Of a stretch of DNA of 64,000 nucleotides, positions 1-5,566 are shown piece by piece. The DNA is from Lacibacter luteus. Its GTDB lineage: Bacteria > Bacteroidota > Bacteroidia > Chitinophagales > Chitinophagaceae. Both the position numbers and the translations under genes were made by a program. Location of the stretch: assembly GCF_004118265.1 (NCBI RefSeq), contig NZ_SDHW01000001.1, positions 1 to 64,000 on the forward strand, given 5' to 3'. The notes under the pieces are model-generated. The model was not told where the DNA came from. It made no database searches and was given only the letters and a program-made list of their open reading frames with translations. Positions within the stretch are counted from its first letter, which is position 1. Every line of letters begins with the position of its first letter.

Positions 1-130
1 AAAAACAACTAATCTTTTTATCAACTTCAGGGGGTCAGTTTGAAATGGCCGCAGGGGGTCACATTGGTCTGGCGAATGGGGGTCACATTAAGCCGGTAGC
101 AGGGGGTCAATTTGAGTGGATTTTCCACCA
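1..130. mobile_element. Terminal region of an IS21-type insertion sequence
   Basis: Four copies of the box (A/T)GGGGGTCA start at positions 29, 53, 77 and 101, an exact 24-bp period. Tandem TGACCCCC boxes of this kind are characteristic of the ends of IS21-family elements, where they serve as transposase (IstA) binding sites. The boundary with the interrupted transposase gene is placed at about 127-130, where a minus-strand reading starts TGGTGGAAAATCCA. The rest of the element, including istA/istB, would lie left of the window and is not seen. The family assignment is by the repeat pattern alone, so it is moderately certain. Confidence 0.6.
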
Positions 131-734
131 TAGTGCTGTCAACTGCTACGAAATCTTCAATCGCTTTGCTAACGTTCTCAATATTGGTTTGAGGTATTAC
201 TCTTGTTCTTACTTTCCCATTGCGTTGCACCGCACCAAATACCATAGTCTTGTTATCAAGCCCTTTTTTAGCTTCCTTCTTACTTGCATGTACGTTCTTT
301 AAACTACCACCTACATAGGTTTCATCTACTTCTACAATACCTTCTAATAATTCAGGTGCGTTATCTGTGAGCATAACTCTAATACGGTGGTTTAAATGCC
401 ACGCTGTCTTTTGTGTTACACCTAACCAGTTTGCAAGTTGTAAGCTGCTTATTCCTTTACTGTGAACAGATAAAATGTAAGTAGCTAAGAACCATTTTTG
501 CAAAGGAATTTTTGTGTTTTCGTAGATCGTTCCAACGGTTACACTGAACTTATTTCTGCATTGCTTTTCACGGCACTTGAATATTTTACCATTTGGGAAA
601 CGATGAACATTCAATGAGCCACAAAAAGGGCAAGCAGGCGTACCGTTCCAGCGTTGCTGTTCTAAATACTCCCTGCACTTTTCATCTGTGCTGAACTCTT
701 TTTGAAAGTCAAATATATTCTTGAATGTTTTCAT
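27..734 (-). CDS. IS1595-family transposase, 3' end replaced by an inserted IS end
   Basis: Residues about 1-70 form the IS1595-type zinc ribbon, with CPFC near residue 35 and a second pair of cysteines (CREKQC) near 54-59. A helix-turn-helix-like segment follows, then the start of the DDE domain with VDETYVGG near residue 136, which carries the first catalytic Asp. The similarity stops around residue 203, before the second and third catalytic acidic residues. From there the reading frame runs into a repetitive tail in which an 8-residue unit ending in TP recurs. That tail is a translation of the 24-bp boxes of the IS21-type end. The protein is therefore catalytically incomplete and almost certainly inactive. 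The true IS1595 portion is about 131-734. The start ATG directly follows a GTAAGAC box shared with the neighbouring ribbon-helix-helix gene. Confidence 0.8.
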   Translation of the reverse strand: MKTFKNIFDFQKEFSTDEKCREYLEQQRWNGTPACPFCGSLNVHRFPNGKIFKCREKQCRNKFSVTVGTIYENTKIPLQKWFLATYILSVHSKGISSLQLANWLGVTQKTAWHLNHRIRVMLTDNAPELLEGIVEVDETYVGGSLKNVHASKKEAKKGLDNKTMVFGAVQRNGKVRTRVIPQTNIENVSKAIEDFVAVDSTMVENPLKLTPCYRLNVTPIRQTNVTPCGHFKLTP

Positions 735-755
735 GTCTTACTTTGTCTTACAATG
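735..755. promoter_or_regulatory. Repeated GTCTTAC boxes at the transposase start (candidate operator)
   Basis: Two direct copies of GTCTTAC lie at about 735-741 and 745-751, ending one base from the transposase start codon. The 14-bp sequence TTTGTCTTACAATG at 742-755 is found again, inverted, at 921-934 over the start of the neighbouring ribbon-helix-helix gene. Ribbon-helix-helix proteins bind short repeated boxes as paired dimers, so these are plausible operators for that protein. This is an inference from position and repetition. Confidence 0.5.
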
Positions 756-767
756 TAATTAAAAAAA

Positions 768-923
768 TTATGCCTTCTTTTTTGAGGATTTAACCGCCTG
801 CTCCAGTAACATTTCAATCATGTTGCTGAGTGTGCGGCTCTCTTTTTCAGCCAACGCTTGAAGTGACTCCTTCAACTCTTTAGTTGTTCTGAATGTAATA
901 GATTCTGTTTTACTGTCTTTCAT
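768..923 (-). CDS. Small ribbon-helix-helix DNA-binding protein (51 aa)
   Basis: This short gene encodes 51 residues beginning MKDSKTESITFRTTKELKES. The pattern fits the ribbon-helix-helix (Arc/MetJ/CopG) fold: a short beta strand (ESITFRT), helix one (KELKESLQALAEKES), the turn RTLS and helix two (NMIEMLLEQAVK), followed by a lysine-rich tail. Such proteins are dimeric repressors. The start ATG is inside a palindromic copy of the GTCTTAC box and directly downstream of a good TAAATTTG promoter element, which suggests autoregulation. It is transcribed in the same direction as the broken IS1595 transposase 34 bp downstream, so it may be that element's regulator or a passenger. No toxin partner is adjacent. 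The fold call is firm; the role is inferred. Confidence 0.75.
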   Translation of the reverse strand: MKDSKTESITFRTTKELKESLQALAEKESRTLSNMIEMLLEQAVKSSKKKA

Positions 924-961
924 TGTAAGACAAATTTACAACTATTATTAGTATTTTCAAA
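921..961 (-). promoter_or_regulatory. Promoter and operator of the ribbon-helix-helix gene
   Basis: On the minus strand a TTTG (-33-like, plus positions 958-961) is separated by 19 bp from TAAATTTG (-7-like, plus positions 931-938), which matches the Bacteroidota consensus TTTG-N19-21-TAnnTTTG. The -7 element overlaps the inverted copy of the GTCTTAC box (921-934), so a bound repressor would cover the promoter. Confidence 0.55.
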
Positions 962-1024
962 TTTGAACACAACTTTTTTTTAAAATAACGTAGAAAAGTT
1001 TTGTTCTTTCCGAAATTATCTACG

Positions 1025-1032
1025 TAATTTTG
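1025..1032 (+). promoter_or_regulatory. -7 element of the DGQHR protein gene
   Basis: TAATTTTG at 1025-1032 matches TAnnTTTG; a TTTG lies 21 bp upstream. It places transcription initiation near 1037-1040, only about a dozen bases before the ATG at 1051. This rules out the upstream in-frame TTG at 1030 as the start. Confidence 0.6.
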
Positions 1033-1050
1033 GAACTACAAACATGGACC

Positions 1051-2322
1051 ATGGCAAATGATGTTGAAATAAAATACTGTGATACGCTGGATGATGCCCG
1101 TTCAAAAGCAAGGGCTTTAGCTGACGATGTTGGAATGGCAACGCTGTTCCCTGTAACCTTATTTAAACAAGGAACAAGGAAGTTTATTTCAACTGTATTC
1201 CCTGTTCATTTCATTGTGAATAACTTAAAATTTAATTCAAGCGAGAAAGATAGGGGTATAAAAGATGTTAGGCAGGCTATGAACCGACCGCTTGATTTGC
1301 CACATGCTCGTGTGACAAAGGAATATATCAAGCGCAACTATAATGATAAGTATATCCTACCCGCAATGACTCTTAATATTAAAGATGCGGTGGTGGTTTA
1401 CACGGTTAGTGTGCCGGGTACTGCAACTACTCCCGGGTATATGATTGTACCCTATACAATTAAGTTTTCGGTTACAGATGGGCAGCATCGAAAAAAAGCT
1501 TTGGATGATTTGTTTAAGGAATTAACCCCTGAAGAATACGATAAATTAAAAGATGATGGCATTCCCGTAATGATAACAATTGAAAACGATATAGACCAAA
1601 TTCATCAAGATTTTGCAGATTGCTCTAAAACAAAACCACTTCCTAAGAGTTTGATTGCTGTATATGACAAGAGAAACCCAGCAAATGGTTTCGTTTTAGA
1701 CTTAATTACTCATTGCCCATTACTGTCTAATAAGGTAGATGCAACAAGATCAACGTTATCGAAAAAATCAACAAAGCTTTTGTTGGTAAGTCAAGTACGT
1801 GCCTTCGTTAAAGAATTAACAGGAAGTGGTTCTGCTGCCGGTGACGCAGATTTTGAAACAAGAATGGAGGAAAAATATAGTGATATAAATACTACTATCT
1901 ACAAAGACGACTTTAACCGATTTAAAGATTTCATAAATGAATTGACAGATAAAACGCCAATTTTAAAAGAGGTAGCAAGTCTGACGGGTGAAGGAGCGAC
2001 AATGGGCAGAATACCGGAATACAGAAGCCAGTATTTGATTTTGAATTCAGCTGGACTAAATATTGTTGGGCGTGTTGCTTCTGTACTTTTTAAAAATAAA
2101 GCAAGCGAAGCGCAGATTAGCCAAGTAATTAAGTCTTTATCTCAAATTGACTGGAAGAAAGACGCTGAAATTTGGAGAAATAATATTGTAACACAAGGTT
2201 CAAGAGGCTTAAAAATTTCTACTTCAAACAGTTCGATAAAATTAGCATACGAAAATGTTGCAAGAGAGATAAAGCTAAATGAACTTGTTAGCGAAATAAA
2301 AACGGGGCTTTTCAGCCCCTAA
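1051..2322 (+). CDS. DGQHR-domain protein, DndB-like, orphan
   Basis: The protein has about 423 residues. The motif TDGQHRKKAL near residue 150 is the signature of the DGQHR domain found in DndB and related proteins. DndB is the transcriptional regulator and accessory factor of DNA phosphorothioation systems; many relatives stand alone beside mobile elements with unknown function. The N-terminal half contains the conserved block around the motif. The C-terminal part is mostly helical with no other recognisable domain, and there is no signal peptide or membrane segment. No dndA, C, D or E, no cysteine desulfurase and no restriction genes are adjacent, so a role in DNA modification cannot be claimed. 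The start at ATG 1051 is set by the promoter at 1025-1032. A GGGGCT/AGCCCC hairpin (2304-2319) ends on the stop codon. Family call firm, function unknown. Confidence 0.75.
   Translation: MANDVEIKYCDTLDDARSKARALADDVGMATLFPVTLFKQGTRKFISTVFPVHFIVNNLKFNSSEKDRGIKDVRQAMNRPLDLPHARVTKEYIKRNYNDKYILPAMTLNIKDAVVVYTVSVPGTATTPGYMIVPYTIKFSVTDGQHRKKALDDLFKELTPEEYDKLKDDGIPVMITIENDIDQIHQDFADCSKTKPLPKSLIAVYDKRNPANGFVLDLITHCPLLSNKVDATRSTLSKKSTKLLLVSQVRAFVKELTGSGSAAGDADFETRMEEKYSDINTTIYKDDFNRFKDFINELTDKTPILKEVASLTGEGATMGRIPEYRSQYLILNSAGLNIVGRVASVLFKNKASEAQISQVIKSLSQIDWKKDAEIWRNNIVTQGSRGLKISTSNSSIKLAYENVAREIKLNELVSEIKTGLFSP
2304..2319 (+). other. Hairpin on the 3' end of the DGQHR gene
   Basis: GGGGCT (2304-2309), loop TTTC, AGCCCC (2314-2319) forms a perfect 6-bp GC-rich stem ending at the stop codon. 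It is not followed by a T run, so it is not an obvious intrinsic terminator. It may act in 3' end protection or as a weak terminator. Confidence 0.4.
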
Positions 2323-2338
2323 TAAACAAATTGAAAAT

Positions 2339-2480
2339 GTTGGGTCAGGGACGGTCTCATTAGCTGACAAATCCAGTATTCGAGGTACTGTGTCTGAGAC
2401 GTGGTGTAAAAGACCACAACCAAAAGTCGACAACCCTCTGTGTAAGTAGTAATTCTCCTTTTGTATCGGAGGTGCTACGA
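2339..2480 (+). ncRNA. Candidate structured RNA between the DGQHR gene and the next small gene
   Basis: This non-coding stretch holds several nested pairings. Stem A: GTCTCA 2354-2359 with TGAGAC 2395-2400, then GACA 2366-2369 with TGTC 2391-2394, then CAGTA 2374-2378 with TACTG 2386-2390; the 3' strand is continuous and all bulges are on the 5' side. Stem B follows directly: GTGGT 2401-2405 with ACCAC 2413-2417. Stem C: GTAG 2446-2449 with CTAC 2475-2478 enclosing CTCC 2455-2458 with GGAG 2468-2471. Hairpins this organised are unlikely in a random spacer. I do not recognise a known class. It could be a leader, a small RNA, or a folded DNA site. Strand is assumed from the flanking genes. Confidence 0.4.
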
Positions 2481-2521
2481 AAGCAGGGGTGTTGTTGTTT
2501 TACAAAGATAGTTAAACTATA

Positions 2522-2529
2522 TAACTTTG
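2522..2529 (+). promoter_or_regulatory. -7 element of the 116-residue protein gene
   Basis: TAACTTTG at 2522-2529 matches TAnnTTTG and lies 5 bp before ATG 2535. It indicates a nearly leaderless transcript and shows that the upstream in-frame GTG at 2472 is not the start. Confidence 0.5.
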
Positions 2530-2534
2530 TAATC

Positions 2535-2885
2535 ATGGCAAAAGATAAAAAGAAACCAGACGAAGCATCTAATACATTTCATAGCATCATGGCTGCATCG
2601 GTGAAAGGCAACCCAAAACCTAACAAAAACAAAACTATGTCAACAATACAATTAAATGTTCTTGGGAAAACTTGTACGTTCAACTATTCAATCACAAAAA
2701 CGTCAGATAAACAGAAAATAGACAGGTATTGGACTTTTAATGTGACCCATAATCACGAAGATTTACCCCAAATACCGAAATCATTCTCATTCAGACATGA
2801 TACCTTTCACAACGTTACAGAAGGGAAAATAGGAACAATGGTTGAATATGTAAGCGAGCAAATCATGATGAAAGAATTAAAGTGA
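2535..2885 (+). CDS. Small hypothetical protein (116 aa)
   Basis: I do not recognise this protein. It starts with a lysine-rich stretch (MAKDKKKPDEAS) of about 35 residues that looks disordered. A probable beta-rich domain follows (residues about 38-110) with segments such as STIQLNVLGKTCTFNYSI and RYWTFNVTHNH. There is no signal peptide and no membrane segment, so it is likely cytosolic. It has its own TAnnTTTG element immediately upstream and sits between the candidate structured RNA and a hairpin-rich spacer in the accessory island. Its AT-rich coding sequence resembles the DGQHR gene rather than the core genes further right. The reading frame looks genuine because of the promoter fit and amino acid composition, but the function is unknown. 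Confidence 0.6.
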   Translation: MAKDKKKPDEASNTFHSIMAASVKGNPKPNKNKTMSTIQLNVLGKTCTFNYSITKTSDKQKIDRYWTFNVTHNHEDLPQIPKSFSFRHDTFHNVTEGKIGTMVEYVSEQIMMKELK

Positions 2886-3008
2886 TTTTTTTTAGCCCTC
2901 GTGGTCTAACACGTATATAGTTACCCGTCCTCGCCAACGTGCAGTAGGTTAAATTTAAAAATGATTCATCTGGTTAGTTGGCGGGGACGCCAACAACAGC
3001 TGAACAGT
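2886..3008. repeat. Hairpin-rich spacer (REP-like or cassette-boundary-like)
   Basis: CGTCCTCGCCAAC at 2926-2938 is the inverted complement, with one G-T wobble, of GTTGGCGGGGACG at 2977-2989. The right arm is itself part of a perfect 7-bp hairpin, GTTGGCG (2977-2983), loop GGGA, CGCCAAC (2988-2994). A smaller CGTG/CACG hairpin lies at about 2900-2913. No protein-coding frame fits here. The spacer separates genes of opposite orientation (end of the 116-residue gene, end of the pentapeptide gene) and could work as a bidirectional terminator or be a mobile palindromic repeat. Confidence 0.45.
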
Positions 3009-3659
3009 TTATTCTTTAGGGAAATAAATCCTGTCATTATTAAATCTTTTACTATGCTGATTAGGCAACAACGAGTCAGTTAGAATTGCACCGTCCATTA
3101 TCTCAAGGTCTTCGAATATTGAATTACTAAAGTCACAGTTTATAAATGTCGCAGGGAATTCTGAATGACCAGATGTTGATGAAACTTTAGCTTCTTTCTC
3201 TCCGCTGAACCTTACATTTGTTAACCTGCTTGAGAAGGCACATTCTTTAAAAATAATAGAAAGTATCCAAGTAGATTTTATGTCGCACTTTTCAAAAGTG
3301 CATTTATTAAATTCAGTGTTTTGTCCAAAGGTGAAATATTTTCCAGTCAGCTTTGATTTTACAAATTGACAGTTTGAATATTTTACTTGTACCCCCATTG
3401 CAGAGTTGTAAAATTTAGTGTCGAAAAATTTGCAATTTTCATACACGCAATTCCATTGTCTAATTTCTGTAAAGTCACATCTAGTAAAATGACAATCTTT
3501 GAAAATTACATTTGTCAGGTTACAATTTTGAAAGCTTGACTTGTTAAAGGAAATAAATTGGAATTTCTTATTCTTTATGTCGTTCCTGTAATCAGCACTT
3601 CCGTACTCAGTCTCGCTGAAATCAAGATAATTATAAACAGTTCCAGTCTGTTCTTCCAT
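3009..3659 (-). CDS. Pentapeptide-repeat protein (216 aa)
   Basis: Much of the sequence is built of five-residue units with a central F, L or V, for example in the block NCNLTNVIFKDCHFTRCDF near residues 43-62 and again in NTEFNKCTFEKCD near 112-125. This is the pattern of pentapeptide repeats, which fold into a right-handed four-sided beta helix. Members of this group include DNA-mimic gyrase inhibitors (Qnr, MfpA, AlbG) and many proteins of unknown role. The repeats here are rich in Cys, Lys and Phe and less regular than in Qnr, so a gyrase role is not supported. There is no signal peptide. It is the last gene of the accessory island, facing the leftward mobile elements, and appears to be a single-gene unit. 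Confidence 0.75.
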   Translation of the reverse strand: MEEQTGTVYNYLDFSETEYGSADYRNDIKNKKFQFISFNKSSFQNCNLTNVIFKDCHFTRCDFTEIRQWNCVYENCKFFDTKFYNSAMGVQVKYSNCQFVKSKLTGKYFTFGQNTEFNKCTFEKCDIKSTWILSIIFKECAFSSRLTNVRFSGEKEAKVSSTSGHSEFPATFINCDFSNSIFEDLEIMDGAILTDSLLPNQHSKRFNNDRIYFPKE

Positions 3660-3816
3660 ATTTATTAAGTTGTCCGATTACTTCCTGAGAATTTTGAGGC
3701 TCAATTAAATTGCTACCAACACCTAAATATACGCACCAACTTGTTTAAAAATCAATTGATACACATCTCAAATTTCAACAAACAACACAAAACAAGTTCG
3801 GAACTTCTTGTAAATA

Positions 3817-3857
3817 CGCAGAGTCCAGGTGTCTGACTTCTGCGACGTCCTGACACC
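3817..3857. repeat. Two overlapping alternative hairpins upstream of the DUF4294 gene
   Basis: CGCAGAGTC (3817-3825) can pair with GACTTCTGCG (3835-3844) with one bulged T. GGTGTC (3828-3833), extended by GAC 3835-3837, can pair instead with GTC 3847-3849 and GACACC 3852-3857. The two folds are mutually exclusive. The element marks the right boundary of the accessory island. It looks like a REP-type dispersed repeat or an attenuator; only a genome search would tell. Confidence 0.4.
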
Positions 3858-3944
3858 GAATTAAGAAAATCTTCACAAGGCAGCAAAGGTTACAACGGTC
3901 TTGTCTTTTGTATAAACAGCAGTATTTCGTAATTTACACAGTTC

Positions 3945-4631
3945 ATGGCCGGCCGTAAACACATATTTCGTTTATCTGTACTCATCTGCTTACTTACAGT
4001 TGGGCCGTTTGTGTTTGCACAATCAACTGATTCGGTTAGTACAAAAAAAGTAGTGAAGGTTGAATATGGTCCCAATGATACCGTGTTTGTAAAAGCCATG
4101 ATCATCAATGGCGAACTTTTGGGCGGCAGGGAAATAAGCGAAGTGCTGGTATGGGGCGGCGATCCGAAAGAAGCAGCAAAATACTGGGCCAACTGGACAA
4201 GACTTCGCAACGCCGTTTATCTTACTTATCCTTATGCACGTTCGGCAGGTGTGGTTATGAACGATGTAAACAAACATCTCGAAAACATCAACAGCAAAGC
4301 TGAACGTAAGAAGTACATCAAATCAAGAGAAAAAGATCTGCGTGCAGGCTTTACCGATAAGGTAACCGATCTTTCTATTTACCAGGGCCGTGTGTTGATG
4401 AAACTCATCAACCGCCAGACAGGCAACAACTGTTACGAAATTGTACGGGAAATGAAGGGCGGCTTTACTGCAGGTTTTTATCAAACACTCATGTTTTTTG
4501 CCGGTACCAGTTTAAAACAAGGCTGGAACCCGCAGGAAGAACAGTTTGATAAACAGATCGAAGAAATTGTACAGGAGATCGACCGCATGTATTACAACTA
4601 TCCCGGCTTTACTTCAACCACAAAGAAATAG
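3945..4631 (+). CDS. DUF4294 family secreted protein
   Basis: This 228-residue protein begins with a signal peptide (hydrophobic stretch about residues 9-24, cleavage after VFAQ). The central region matches the DUF4294 family of Bacteroidota: the run WTRLRNAVYLTYPYARSAG near residue 86, the LSIYQGRVLMKLINRQTG block near 144-161 and a conserved MKGGFTAGFYQ segment. No enzymatic function is known for the family; it is expected in the periplasm. A plausible promoter (TTTTG and TAATTTAC spaced by about 19 bp) lies at 3903-3935 in front of the ATG. It is followed 88 bp later by bshB1 on the same strand. The family call is confident, the function unknown. Confidence 0.8.
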   Translation: MAGRKHIFRLSVLICLLTVGPFVFAQSTDSVSTKKVVKVEYGPNDTVFVKAMIINGELLGGREISEVLVWGGDPKEAAKYWANWTRLRNAVYLTYPYARSAGVVMNDVNKHLENINSKAERKKYIKSREKDLRAGFTDKVTDLSIYQGRVLMKLINRQTGNNCYEIVREMKGGFTAGFYQTLMFFAGTSLKQGWNPQEEQFDKQIEEIVQEIDRMYYNYPGFTSTTKK

Positions 4632-4719
4632 TTAATTGTTCTGTAGAGAATAACCTGTTGATTTTTCAGGGCTCTGCTTTTGGTATATCCACTACTTTTA
4701 CACTCCAAAATTTTATTCG

Positions 4720-5460
4720 ATGAAATTAGATATACTCGCTTTTGGCGTTCACCCCGATGATGTGGAATTAAGTTGTGCAGGTACATTGATGGTTGAAATC
4801 AACAATGGAAAAAAAGTTGGTGTTATTGATCTTACACGTGGCGAACTGGGTACAAGAGGTACAGCCGAAACACGTAAACAAGAAGCGGCTGTTGCTGCAG
4901 CAATTATGGGTTTGCATGTACGTGAAAATTTAGGTATGCGTGATGGCTTTTTTAAGAACGATGAAGAGCATCAGCTCCAGATCATTCAAAAAATACGACA
5001 GTACAAGCCCGAGATCGTTATTTGTAATGCGCTGGAAGACCGCCATCCCGACCATGGCCGTTCTTCTAAACTGGTTTCAGATGCAGCTTTTCTTTCCGGC
5101 TTACGCAAAATCGAAACAGCACAGGATGGGGTAGCACAGGAAGCATGGCGACCCAAATATGTGTTTCATTACATACAGGACCGCTATGCAGAGCCTGATT
5201 TTATTTTTGATATTTCATCTGTTTTTGAACGTAAGGTAGAAAGCATTAAAGCCTATGGTACTCAGTTTAGTAATGCAGGCGTAAATCCTAACGATGCCGA
5301 ACCGCAAACCTATATTTCAACACCCGCTTATTTCGATACCATTATTTCACGCCACAAAATGTTTGGCAAACGCATTGGTGTTGAATACGGTGAAGGTTTT
5401 ATTACGGAAAAACGAATAGGCATTCGTACGTTCGATGCATTAATTAAAATAAGTACCTGA
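4720..5460 (+). CDS. bshB1: Bacillithiol biosynthesis deacetylase BshB1
   Basis: The enzyme removes the acetyl group from N-acetylglucosaminyl-malate, the second step of bacillithiol synthesis, in the cytosol. It belongs to the LmbE/PIG-L zinc deacetylase family. The N-terminal motif HPDD near residue 12-15 supplies zinc ligands and the catalytic Asp, and the later motif RHPDHGRS (residues about 108-115) supplies the third metal ligand. The conserved LTRGELGTRGT segment near residue 39 is typical of BshB1 rather than other LmbE proteins. The 246-residue length is normal. It is an isolated bacillithiol gene here; bshA and bshC are not in the window. It probably has its own promoter in the gap after the DUF4294 gene. 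Confidence 0.9.
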   Translation: MKLDILAFGVHPDDVELSCAGTLMVEINNGKKVGVIDLTRGELGTRGTAETRKQEAAVAAAIMGLHVRENLGMRDGFFKNDEEHQLQIIQKIRQYKPEIVICNALEDRHPDHGRSSKLVSDAAFLSGLRKIETAQDGVAQEAWRPKYVFHYIQDRYAEPDFIFDISSVFERKVESIKAYGTQFSNAGVNPNDAEPQTYISTPAYFDTIISRHKMFGKRIGVEYGEGFITEKRIGIRTFDALIKIST

Positions 5461-5536
5461 CGAAGATCAGGGTAGTTTAACGTATCATTTATGGGTCATT
5501 CCTTCAACAAGCTGCTCAACCAAAGCTGAGAAAAGT

Positions 5537-5544
5537 TACCTTTG
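5537..5544 (+). promoter_or_regulatory. -7 element of the desaturase gene
   Basis: TACCTTTG at 5537-5544, followed by CG, matches TAnnTTTG. It predicts a leader of roughly 15-20 bases before ATG 5567. Confidence 0.5.
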
Positions 5545-5566
5545 CGCCAATTTATTTATCGTTATA

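Noticed and set aside
29-109. The 24-bp direct repeats as a CRISPR array
   Set aside because: The repeated unit is only about 9 bp with 15-bp intervals, there is no cas gene, and the boxes fit the terminal repeats of IS21-type elements.
1051-2322. A complete Dnd phosphorothioation system
   Set aside because: Only a DGQHR protein is present; dndA, C, D, E and the restriction genes are missing from the window.
2339-2480. Group II intron, HEARO/OMEGA RNA or tRNA-like element
   Set aside because: No reverse transcriptase, HNH or TnpB-type gene is adjacent, no domain V-like sequence or tRNA cloverleaf can be drawn, and I cannot match any known consensus. Left as an unclassified structured element.
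2900-2960. An integron attC site
   Set aside because: GTCTAAC and GTTAAAT resemble the core boxes, but they are only about 50 bp apart and not complementary to each other, and no integrase is seen.
3009-3659. The pentapeptide protein as a Qnr-type gyrase protector
   Set aside because: The repeats are irregular and Lys/Cys-rich and lack the loops of Qnr; gyrA in this window has ordinary quinolone-region residues.
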